NCBI GenBank assembly: GCA_022695795.1
Contig: MU404074.1
Location: 434,001-498,000, forward strand
DNA: 64,000 bases
Source of the DNA: Biscogniauxia marginata
Taxonomy: Eukaryota > Ascomycota > Sordariomycetes > Xylariales > Xylariaceae
Reading direction: 5' to 3'
In this document: one piece after another, positions 49,512-61,100 of the stretch
Layout of the letters: every line of letters starts with the position of its first letter
Numbering within the stretch: the stretch's first letter is position 1
Notes under the pieces: model-generated
The model's database searches: none
The model's input: only the letters and a program-made list of their open reading frames with translations
What the model was told of the DNA's origin: nothing
Made by a program: the position numbers and the translations under genes

Positions 49512-49982
49512 TATTACGAACCCAACCTATTAAAGGGGTTTCCTATAAGGGTGTTAAGACACGAACCATAGAGATGTTAATAAGATGGAGAATTTGGATA
49601 TAACATTACGTGACATAGATCAGAATGGATAAAGTGATCTAGACGTATCCATTTAATAGTATAAGATAAATCATTATAAATAAGGTGATTTAAAGGTATT
49701 TAATATACCATTTATAAGAAATAAAAAACAAAATGAATAAATATAAAAAGAACGGGATTTTTTATATATCTAGTTATTTATTCTAGTTTTTTAGTTATTA
49801 ATTTAAAATTAAAGTTACTTCTTAATATTATAATAAAAGTACTTTAAAATCTTTTTAACGAACAAGATATTATAAATCTCTTAAACCACCTTTAATTTAT
49901 TATTACTTTTAAATCAAGAAAACCTAGTACGTACTTACTTATAAAGTTAGTTAATTAAAAACATATAAAGAGGTTCGTTACA
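49512..49982 (+). repeat. 5' LTR of element A
   Basis: 471 bp, the same length as the inverted LTR at 10284-10754 and aligning with it throughout. Shared landmarks are ACGAACCCAACCT at the start, GTGATCTAGACGTATCCATT in the middle and AGAGGTTCGTTACA at the end. The first 200 bases are only lightly mutated; the rest is RIP-like. Confidence 0.87.
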
Positions 49983-52900
49983 TTTTGATAGCTCCTTAAT
50001 TAGTGCTTAACATTAATTTAAAAAAAAGGACTTTTAATCGAACCGTTTTAAGATAAGTATACCCCTTAAAACTAAAGGGTAACAAGAAAAAAAAATAATT
50101 AATTAATAATTAATAAGCTATTAAACGAAAGTTTTAGATTTTTTTACGACATAATAAAAGGGTTTAAAAGAACTAACGTAAGAGTTAATTATAATTATAA
50201 TTAAAGAAGAGCTTTAAGAGAACACCTTTAAAGCTTAATAAGAAAAATCATTTAAGGAAGAAAAAAAAGAGAAGGAAAAAGCACTTAAAAAAGAAAATAA
50301 ATAAGTAAAATAACCTTTACCTCCTAAAAATAAATAAATAAAACTATTTTTAAATGATAGCGACCTTAATAGCTTAAACGACGAAAATAACATAACGATT
50401 CTCGATATAAAAGGTTTTAAACTAATTATACTTAATAAATATAATGGGTTAAGTGATTTAAAAGGATTTTTACGGTATTTTAACTCTTCGTCGGAACTAC
50501 TTTAACTTAGTTTTAACTAATGTTAAAAAATCACCTATATAATGAATAAAGCGTTTAAAAAGACATAAAAAAGGTCTTTAAAGATTATAAAGAGTTTAAA
50601 AAACAATTTAAGTCTATATTCGGCAACTTAATCTTTAAGTAATAAGTTAAAGCTTAACTTTATAAATTATAATAAAATAAAAAGGCCTTAAATTACGTTA
50701 TTAAGTTTAAGAAACTCGTAAGCTAGTTATAACTACTTATTAAAAGCCTATATTATTTATTTTATTAAGGATTAAAAAACTATATAAAGAATAAATTATA
50801 TAAAATAAATTTATATAAAAAAAAACCTAGAAATGTTTAATAATTACGTTATAATGATAATTATTATTAATAACGAAAACTTTAAATGGTACTTTAAAAA
50901 GAAAAAGACAATATAACGAAGGAACGGCGATTAGTAAAAAAAAGGAAATTATAGAAGTAGTACTAAAATAAGGAAAGGTATTAAAACTAAATTAAACCCT
51001 ATTAAAATTAACGCTACTTAAAAGGAGCAAAAAAACAAAACAAATCGATTATTAAGTATTTTAATTATAAGAAAAAAGGATATTATAAAAACGAGTATCG
51101 AAATCTTAAGAAATAAAAACTAAAAATAAAAGGGATTTTTTAACCCGAGAAAAAAACCTTTAAAATAAAGGTTTATTTCGAAAATAATAAAAAAGTAAAC
51201 TAAGTATTTATTATTATTATTATTAAAGTAAAAAGGGACGAGGAAGTTTTTATAAAAAAAGTTATAATATTTATTAAAGTTATAAAAGAAAAGTTTATAA
51301 ATATTATTTAAAGTATTATCGCTTATTTATTATAATTTATAAAGGCTATAAATATTATTAAATTAACCTTTAAGATTATTTAAAGTATGGTTATTTATAT
51401 TTAAAGTATTTCATACTAAAATAAGCCAAGTAAAGATATAATAAAGGCGAATTACTATATAAGTATAATATTTATAAGCTAAGATACGACTTAAGAGTTA
51501 AGTTAAATTATAATGAATTATATTAAAGCTATTATAATAATAATAAATGCGAAACATATTAAGGAAAAAATAAATATAATAATTTATATTGAAAGTTTTA
51601 TATAAATAATAATTATAATGTTTATTAGAATTTAAATAGTGTTAGCTAGCTTAATAGGTTATTAAGTAAAAAACTTAAATTAAAAGAGGTAAAATAATTA
51701 AAAAAACAAAATATTTTAACTTAATAAGAATAAAATAATAGAACTATAAAAAGAATATGTATTATTACATTAAAGTTTTTATATTAATAACGCTTATTAA
51801 ATACATAGAAGCTTTAAGGATAAAGCCGGTTATTATTCTTAAAAACCGGAAAGTGATAATATAAAAAAGAATAAATGTATTTGCGATAACGTTTTATAAT
51901 AGCTATATTATTTTAAAACGTGTTATTTTTATTTAAATTCCGAAAGAAGTAATAAAGTAATTATTAAGGGTTATATATATTATATTTTAGTATTATGCGA
52001 TATATATGATTTATTTGGAGCGGGTTTCGAAAAAGACGAAATTAAGGAAGAGTTATAAGAATTATAAAAAGAATTATATTTTCTACGTTAATTCGAAAAA
52101 CGAGTTAAATATAACACTAGTTTATTTGGTTTTATAAAGAAGCACTTAATAAAATAATAAATAAAAATACATATAATTAAACTAAGTTATAAACAAATTA
52201 TTAAGGTATATTTTAAGAAAAAAGGAGAATTTCTAGAGATATATATAAACTTATAAGGAGATATTAAGTTACTTTTAATAAGTAAATTTAAAGATTATAC
52301 CTTTTATTTAAAAATAATTTAAAACCTTAAAAGTTTTCGAATTAATAAAAAAATAGATTTAAGTTATAAAAAAGCCCTTAAAAAGAATTAAAGTTTTAAT
52401 ATATAAGGTTTTATATAAAGAATAAACTTTTTACTTTTTATTATTTGAAAGGTAGTTAAAGAAATTGTCGAAATAACAATTACTAGAAATACGTTCTTAT
52501 AAAAGCTTAAAAATAAAATAAAATCAAGACCGTAATGATTTAAAAAAACTAAAAAGGGAAAAGACATAAAAAACCAAAAAACAGCAAAAGCTTTCGTTAA
52601 TAAAGTAGCGAGAAGTTATAAATAGTAAGTCTTTATACAAAATTTAGTCGGGACTTAATAATATTATTATAATTAAAGTTAAGTATAATAAAAAGAAGTA
52701 TAAAGCCTTTATAAATTTAGAAATAAATAAAAGTTATGTCTTAATTAAAGTAGTTTAAAAGAATAATATATTATAAGTATATAAATAAAATTTATATAAA
52801 TTACGGAATTTTAAAGAATATATATTTAATTACGAGAATAGTAAGGTGTTAAAAAAGATAGTTTTTTTTTCGGTAATTATTTAAAAACATTTTAAGTAAG

Positions 52901-53348
52901 TTATTTTTAATATTATATATATATTAAATCACGATATAATCCTAAAAATGAATTAGTTTAAAAGAAGTAATTTATAAATAAATTTCGAGATAAACACGCT
53001 TTATTAAAATTAAAATTAAAAGGAATTAATTATTATAAGTTATAAAATAAGTATTATAAATAACACTAAAAAAACGGATATAAAAACGAAACATATTACC
53101 TATATAATTCGAGTAATTAAGTTTAAAAATTTAACGAAAAAAGTACTATATAAGTACCTCCGTTTCTATAAATTATTTAAAGATAAAATAAAAAAAGAAT
53201 TATTAAATTCACTTTAAAGAAAGAAAATAATTAAAATTATTTTTAATATATCTTATAAATTAGGAAAAATAAAAAGCATTATAAAAAGGAATTTAAAAGG
53301 ACCTTAATAAAGAATATATTCGAGAGTCGGAATTCTTGTTAAGATACT
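49512..53348 (+). mobile_element. Element A: Ty3/gypsy retrotransposon, 5' LTR plus gag-pol remnant, interrupted by element B
   Basis: The 5' LTR is 49512-49982 (471 bp), followed by TTTTGATAGCTCC, then degraded gag and pol. Near 51050-51100 the gag zinc knuckle is visible as YFNYKKKGYYKNEY, with Tyr where the CCHC cysteines belong, the TGT-to-TAT change expected of RIP. The sequence stops at 53348 in the early reverse-transcriptase region (equivalent to element B at about 57450), where the 5' LTR of element B begins. The 3' part is presumably outside the window, beyond the inserted copies. Confidence 0.83.
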
Positions 53349-53757
53349 TGTTACGAACCTCCTTTTCTTTCTTTTATCACGTGTGGGTCACGTGGCCGGA
53401 AAAGCGGCGTTAAGCGCTTGATTAGGAAAGAACGCTGATAAATCAGTGAATTATAAATAAGAGATTTATGATTTAATAATTTAATGATTTACTTAATAAT
53501 AGGAAAAAAAGAACGGGTATAAGTAAATTAAGGTTCCTTATATATTTAGTTATTTATTTTAATTCTTTAGTTATTAATTTAAAATTATAATTACTTTTTA
53601 AATTATAATGAAAATACCTTAAAATCTCTTTAATAAATAAAGCATTAAAAATCACTTAAATCAATTTTAATTTATTATTACCTTTAAATCAAGAAAACTT
53701 AATACGTATTTATCTATAAAATCAGTTAATTAGGAATATATAGGGAGGTTCGTTACA
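53349..53757 (+). repeat. 5' LTR of element B
   Basis: 409 bp starting TGTTACGAACCTCC and ending GGTTCGTTACA, followed by TTTTGATAACTCC as in element A. The U3 portion contains CACGTG-type motifs (TCACGTGTGGGTCACGTGG, 53377-53395) also found in the solo LTR at 55321, and differs from the U3 of the 471-bp LTR type. Confidence 0.86.
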
Positions 53758-55320
53758 TTTTGATAACTCCTTAATTAATGTTTAATATTAGTTTAAGAAA
53801 AAAGGATTCTCGATTGAATAGTCTTAAGATAAGTATGCCCCTTAAAACTAAAGAGTAATAAGAAAAGAAATAAGTAAAAGAACGATAATTAATAAGCTTT
53901 TAAATAAAAGCTTTAGATTTTTTTACGATATAATAAAAAGGTTTAAAAAAACTAATATAAGAATTAATTATAGTTATAATTAAAAAAGAGCCTTAAAAGG
54001 ACTTCTTTAAAATCCAGTAAAAAAAATCGTTTAAAAAAGAAAAAAAAAAGGAAAAAAAAGCACCTAAAAAAGAAAACAAATAAATAAAATAATTTTTACT
54101 TTTTAGAAATAAATAACTAAAGCTACTTTTAAACAATAACGACCTTAATAGTTTAAACGACGAAAATAATATAATAACCTTCGATATAAAAGGTTTTAAA
54201 TTAATTATATCTAGCAAATATGATAAGTTAAGTAATTTAAAAGGATTTTTGATTTAAGCTAGAACTTATTTACGGTTTTATTACGGAATAATTACTATTA
54301 AAAAATAAAAGATTTTTACGATATTTTAACTCCTCGTCGGAATTGCCTTAACTTGGTTTTAATTAGTGTTAAAAGATTATCTGGAAAATAGACTAGATAC
54401 TTAAAAAGACATAAAAAAGGTTTTTAAGGATTATAAAGAGTTTAAAAAACAACTTAGGTTTATATTTAGTAATTTAATCTTTAAATAATAAGCCGAAACT
54501 CGACTTCACAAATTATAACAAAATAAAAAGGCTTTAAATTATATTATTAAATTTAAAAAACTTGTAAACTAGTTATAACTACTTATTAAAAGCTTATATT
54601 ACTTATTTTATTAAAAACTAAAGAATTATATAAAGGATAAGCTATATAAAATAAATTTATATAAAAAAAGGAACCTAAAAAAGTTTAATAATTATATTAT
54701 AATAGCAATTATTATTAATAATAATAACTTCGAACGGTACCTTGAAAAGAAAAAGACGATATAACGAAAGAACGGCGATTAGTAAAAAGGAGGAAATTAT
54801 AAAAGTGGTACCGGAACAAGGAAAAGCACTAGAATTAAGTTAAACCTTATTAAAATTAACGCTACTTAAAAGAAGCAAAAGAAATAAAATAAATTAACTA
54901 TTAAGTGTTTTAATTATAAGAAGAAAAGACATTATAAAAACGAGTATCGAAGTCTTAAAAATAAAAACTAAAAATAAAAGAGATTTTTTAACCTAAAAAA
55001 AGAACCTTTAAAATAAGAGTTTATTTCGAAAATAATAAAGAGGTAAATTAAGTATTTATTATTACTACTATTAAAATAGAGAAAAACGAGGAGGTTTTTA
55101 TAGAAAAAAGCTATAAATATTATTAAGTTAATTATAAAAACTATTTAAAGCACGACTATTTATATTTAAAGTACTTTACGTTAAAATAAGCTAAATAAGA
55201 ATATAATAAAAGCGAATTACCATATAAGTACGATACTTATAAACTAAGATACGACTTAGAAATTAAGTTAAACCATAATAGGCTATATTAAAGCCATTAT
55301 AACGACGATAAATGCGAAAC

Positions 55321-55725
55321 TGTTACGGACCCCAGAATGGAACCACGTGCTGGTCACGTGGTTTGACGAGAGAATCAGTGAATCGCTCCTCTTGGCAGAG
55401 CGATTCGGTGATTCAGTGACTTAGTGAATCGCTCCTCTTGGCAGAGCGATTTAGCGATTCACTTGTTTTAAGGAAAGGAGAAATAAGTATAAGTAGATTG
55501 GAATTTCCTTGTGTATCTAGTCATTCATTTTCTTCAGCTATCAATCTAAGACTACAGTCACTCTTTGATACTATAGTGAGAGTACCTTGAAACCTCTCTG
55601 ACGAACATAACATTGTGAATCACTTGAACCAATCTCAACCCACTGTTACCTTCAAATCAAGAAAACCCAGTACGTACTCACCTGTGAAGTCAGCTGACTA
55701 GGAACACACAGGGAGGTTCGTCACA
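55321..55725 (+). mobile_element. Young solo LTR, 405 bp, little RIP
   Basis: Starts TGTTACGGACC and ends GGTTCGTCACA. It is flanked by perfect GAAAC target duplications (55316-55320 and 55726-55730). Composition is normal and the family landmarks are nearly free of C-to-T change, in sharp contrast to the surrounding element B. Its U3 holds CCACGTGCTGGTCACGTGG (55343-55361) and two copies of a 39-bp unit (55377-55415 and 55423-55461), each containing the hairpin AATCGCTC...GAGCGATT. It is the best available near-unmutated reference for this LTR family in the window. Confidence 0.92.
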
Positions 55726-57724
55726 GAAACCCATTAAAAAAAAAGCCAGTATAATAACTTAAACTAGAGGTTTTATATAAATAATAATTACGATGTTTAT
55801 TAAAACTTAAATAATATTAACTAACTTAATAAGCTGCTAAGTAAAAAACCTAAAATAAACTTAAAAATGGAAAAATAACTAGAAAGGAAATATGTATCGT
55901 TATTAAGTACATAGAAGTTTTAAGGATAAAGTTAATTATTATTTTTAAGAATTAAAAAGTAATAACACGAAAGAAAATAAATGTATTTGCGATAATGTCC
56001 CACGATAACCACATTATTTTAAAGTATATTATCTTTATTTAAGTTCCAAAAAAAGTAACGAAGTAATTATTAAGGGTTATATATATTATACCTTAATATT
56101 ATGCGATATATATAATTTATTTAAAGCGGGTTTCGAAAAAAATAAAATTTAAAACGAATTATAGGAATTATAAAAAGGATTACATTTTTTATAATAACTC
56201 GAAAAACGAGTTAAATATAAAATTAATTTATTTAGTTTCGTAAGAAAACACTTAATAAAATAATAAATAAAAATACGTATAATTAAATTAAGTTATAAAC
56301 GAATTATTAAAGCATATTTTAAAAAAAAAGTTTTTAGAAATTTATATAAACTTATAAAGAGATATCGAGTTATTTTTAATAAGTAAATTCGAGGATTATA
56401 CCTTTTATTTGAAAATAATTTAAAACCTTAAGAGATTTCGAGTTAATAAAAAAACAGATTTAAGCTATAAAAAGGCCTTCGAAAAAGAATTAAAGTTTTA
56501 ATATACAAGGTTTTATATAAAGAATAAACTTTTTACTCTTTACTACGTAAAAAGTAGTTAAAAGGATTATTTAAATAATAATTACTAAAAATAGAAAGAC
56601 ATCTAGGTCGTAATAACTTAAAGAAACTTAAAAAAGAAGGAACGTAGAAAACCAAAAAACGGTAAAAGTTCTCGCTAATAAAGCAGCGAGAAGTTATAAA
56701 TAGCAAGTCTTTATATAAAATTTAGTTAAAACTTAATAATACCATTATAATTAAAGTCAAGTATAATAAAAAGAAATATAAAGCCCTTATAAACTTAAAA
56801 ATAAATAAAAACTATATTTTAATTAAGATAACTTAAAAAGACAAAATATTATAAGTATATAAATAAAATTTATATTAATTATAAAACTTTATAGGATATA
56901 TATTTAGTTATAAAAATGGTAAAGTATTAAGAGAAATAGTCTCTCTCTTGGTGATTATTTAGGAACATTTTAAACAAGTTATTTTTAATATTATATATAT
57001 ATTAAGTTATAATATAATGTTAAGAATGAATTGGCTTAAAAAAAGTAATTTACGAATAAATTTCGAGATAAATACGCTTTATTAAGATTAAAATTAAGAG
57101 AAGTTAATTATTACGAGTTACGAAATAAGTAACGTAAATAACTCTAGAAAAACGGATATAAAGACGAAATATATCGCTTATATAATTTAAATAACTAAGT
57201 TTAAAAATCTAACGAAGAAAATATTACGTAAGTACTTCCGTTTTTATAAATTATTTAAAAACAAAATAAAAAAAGAACTATTAAAATATAATTAATGGGA
57301 TTACTAAATTTACTTTAAAGAAAGAAAACAATTAAAACTATTCTTAATATATCTTATAAATTAAAAAAAACAAAAAGCATTATAAAAAGGAATTTAAAAA
57401 GATCTTAATAAAGAATATATTCGAGAATTAAAATCCTCATTAAAATACCTAGTAATTATAATACTAAAAATCAATAAAAACAGAAAATAACATATTAATA
57501 AAAAAAGAAATTTAATATAACGACAAATAATTAATTATTAACACCTTAATAAAATAACCAAAAAAACGGATATTTGTTATTATTAATAAAACTTATAAAA
57601 AGACAAATTAGCAAGGCTTAAATCTTTATAGTACTAAACCTTCGCGATGGTTATTATATAATTAAAATGGCTAAAAAATACGAATAATACATCGCCTTTT
57701 AAACGGTACATGGATATTATAAGT

Positions 57725-58101
57725 TGTGACGAACCTCCCTGTGTATTCCTAATCAGCTGACTTCACAAGTAAGTACGTACTGGGTTTTCTTGATTTAAAG
57801 GTAATAATGGGTTAAGATTAATTCAAGTAATTTATAATGTTTTGTTCGTTAAAGAGATTTCAAGGTATTCTTACTATAGTGTTAAAAAGTGATTATAGTT
57901 TTAGATTAATAACTAAGAAACTAGAAAATTAATGATTAAATACATAGGAAATTTTAATTTACTTATACTTTATTCTTTATAAGGAGTAACACTTATATTC
58001 TCTTAAATTTTTAGGAGAATAATAAAGAATTCCTTTTAAAGTTATATAACTTTAGATTATATAACTACTTTAATTCTCTCTACCTTTATTAAGTCGTAAC
58101 A
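57725..58101 (-). repeat. 3' LTR of element C
   Basis: 377 bp carrying the family R/U5-like segment (ACGAACCTCCCTGTGTATTC, GTAAGTACGTACTGGGTTTT). Its U3 is again different from the other LTRs. The first about 60 bases (plus view) are nearly unmutated. Confidence 0.8.
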
Positions 58102-61100
58102 TTATATCTCCCTTTTAAATGGTTTTGTTTTTAAAACTTCTTTCTTTAGTAACCTTTTATTTTAATTATATCATTTTATCGTGTTATTAAGAATGTACGA
58201 ATAGGTTTAAAGAAAAGGAATTCCTTTAAATATCGATACGAACTAGTCGCTACTATTAATTAATTTAGATATATAGTTATGCCTTGTACTTGTTGTTTTA
58301 AGAGGGGCTTATTATATAAGATGTTAAAAAATCGAAAAAAATGTTAAAATTGTAACGAGATTAATACCACTTTTTATAATGGCAACCACGTTTCTTTAAA
58401 ATCCCTTTAAAACATTTAAAAAGAAAAACTTAAGATAAATCGAAAAAAACGGGTGGTTATTTAGTAACTTTAGGAATTATTAAGTAAAATTACGTAGTTA
58501 AATTATTAATTCAAATAATTACGTAAACGTGGGGTTTAATTTATTTGACGCGAACTTTAAAACCTAGATAAGTTAAAGAATTAAAAAGGTATTAAGGCGG
58601 AGTAAAAGCGTTTTTAAGCCAAATAATAATCTTTAGTTAAATAGGTTAAAATTGCTTTCGAGGTTGTTCCCTCTTTCGACTAGTTATAACTAGATCACGA
58701 TTTAGGTTCTTTAATCTCTTTAAGCGATCCGGGTTTTAACGGTGAAAGTTTTTAAGCTTAATTGTTAAATTCTTTAAATGCTTAAATGATTCTTAAGTGT
58801 TCTCCTCGGATAAGTAACCTTTTTATTTAACAAAATATTGTAATTAACTTTTAATTCGTTTTAAATCTAATATTTTTTCTACTTTATACTTATTAGGGGT
58901 TTCTTTAAATTTTAATTGGTTTTTTAATATAATATTATTTAATACTAATTTTAAAAGTAAAATATAAAATATAAAATGTATTTTAAATCCTTTTAATAGC
59001 GCCAACTTGTAATTAACTTTCGAAATAACCTTTTTAATTTTATATAGTTCTAACTTCTTAAACTTAAGTTTTTTGCTAAGCCGTTTTATTTTAATTTAAG
59101 GTGTTTTTAATATTACGCTTTATTATTAATAAAACAAGTAAATTATATCTTTTTTCTTAAGAATTAATCCTTTAATTCTTTTTTTATTATAATACTTTAT
59201 TATTTTATTTTAAATAAATTATAATTCTTTTTATAGCCGTTATTATACTATTTAAACCTTTTCGGATAGTACTTTTGCTCTCGGGGCTTTTATTTCGACT
59301 CCTAGTGCTTTTGTGAGTTTAATTAGTTGTTTTTAGACTTCTGCTTTTTACCTGTACACTGCCTTATGTAGTGACATTTTCATGTTTTTATTAACCGAAG
59401 TGTTATATACTATTTAAGTTATTAATAATAATTCTACCTAGTTATTCATTTCCTAATTAATATAAATTTATAAATACTGTTTTATTATTTAGTTTAATTT
59501 CTTTATTTATTTGTTTATTTAGGGATAATACATTATAAATAACTTTTATTTAACTTTTATTCGTTTTATTAAGCTAGTTTAAAATTTTGAAATAAACAAT
59601 TTATCTTTATTTAAAATAATGCGTTTTAGTAATTTATGTTTATTAACGTATTTTCTTAAGAAACTAAAAACTAGTTATTTTACTATGTTTAATTCGTTAA
59701 ACGGTAAAAAGTAGGCGTATTTCATGAGTTTATTAATAATTACTTATATATTATTATAAGGTACTTTTATGGTAAGATCTTTTAACTTAAGAAGTTTCAC
59801 TACGAAATTTCATGTAATTATGTGTCATGCTTTGTTAGGTATTTAAGTTAACTATAATAATTTATATGGTTTATGTCGTGATGCTTTAACCTTATTATAA
59901 ACGTTATAATTCTTTATAATTCTTTTAATTGTTTATTATATTCCTGGAAAGTTAAATTCTTTTTAAAGTCGTTTTATCGTTTTGAAAATTCCTTAGTGAC
60001 CGTGTAAAGAATATTCGTGGAATTCTTTAATGAATTCGTTTTATACTCGTTTTAATACGTAGACTTTTTCCTTGTACAAGAGAAGTTCGTTGTTAAATCC
60101 TTGCTAGGACTATAATTACTTTTCTTTTTAATTATAGTTTTCCTTGAAATGTTATTTCTAGTTTTCTATATTGATTTGCATGTAAGTTAATACCATTAAT
60201 TTATTACTTTGTTATTTAAATATCTAGATATCTCTTTTGTTAATTTTTAACTTATAATTTCCTTTTTTATTAAACAGGTTTGTTTAAACGTTTTCTTTTT
60301 CTTTTATATAATGATTTTAAAATTAAATTTAAACAGGAAAATTATTTAACGTTTATATCTTTAATTAAGCGTTTATATTATTATAAATTATGTAAAATTC
60401 TTGTGATTTAAATAAATATCGATAAACTCCTTAGTTCTATTAAGCTATGGTTCTTATTTTTTTAATGCTTTAATAACTATTAACAATTCCTTGTTATAAA
60501 TTTAATAATTTAATTTTGCACTATGTAGTGCCTTAAATAAGTACGCGACTAGGTACTATTTTCCATTATTTTCTAGCTGCTCCAAGACTGCTCTGATAGC
60601 GAAATCCAAGGCGTTTATCCTTAGTCGCTTCCTTTTATTTTCGTTTAAGAGTCTATATATAACCTCGCTAGTTACTTCCTTTTTTAACTACTAAAAAGCC
60701 CGTTTAGTTTCTTTAATGAAATAGAAAGTTTCTTTTGTTTTTACTAGAGTAATTAGTTCCGTTAATAATTTAATAATTTGCCTAAAATCTTGAATGAGTT
60801 ATTTAACATAATTAATAAAGCCAAGAAATATACGTATATTTATAACATTTTTAGGTTTTAGTTAATTCTTAATTATTACTATTTTTCCTTTTTAAATACG
60901 GATTTCTTTTAAGCTTATTATAAACCTTAAATAATTTAGTTTTTTAATATGTTATTTACTTTTAATTAAATAAACGAGTAAATTTACCTTTTCTAGAGCT
61001 TTTAACACTTGTTTTATATATTCTTTATATTTCTTCTCGCTTTTTAAGTAAATTAATATATTATTTAAATAAATAAATAAAAATTTATTTAGAAACTTGC

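Larger units (their letters stand above)
53349..57724 (+). mobile_element. Element B: Ty3/gypsy retrotransposon nested in A, itself interrupted twice
   Basis: The 5' LTR is 53349-53757 (409 bp, TGTTACGAACC...GTTACA). The internal sequence is collinear with element A. The gag zinc knuckle at about 54906-54950 reads CFNYKKKRHYKNEY. The reverse transcriptase is recognisable near 57240-57724: LNLRDGYYIIKMAKKYE, then stop, YIAF, stop, TVHGYYK, the classic palm-domain entry with stops at the Trp and Arg positions. A solo LTR interrupts it at 55321-55725, and the sequence ends at 57724 where element C begins. No functional frame remains. Confidence 0.87.
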
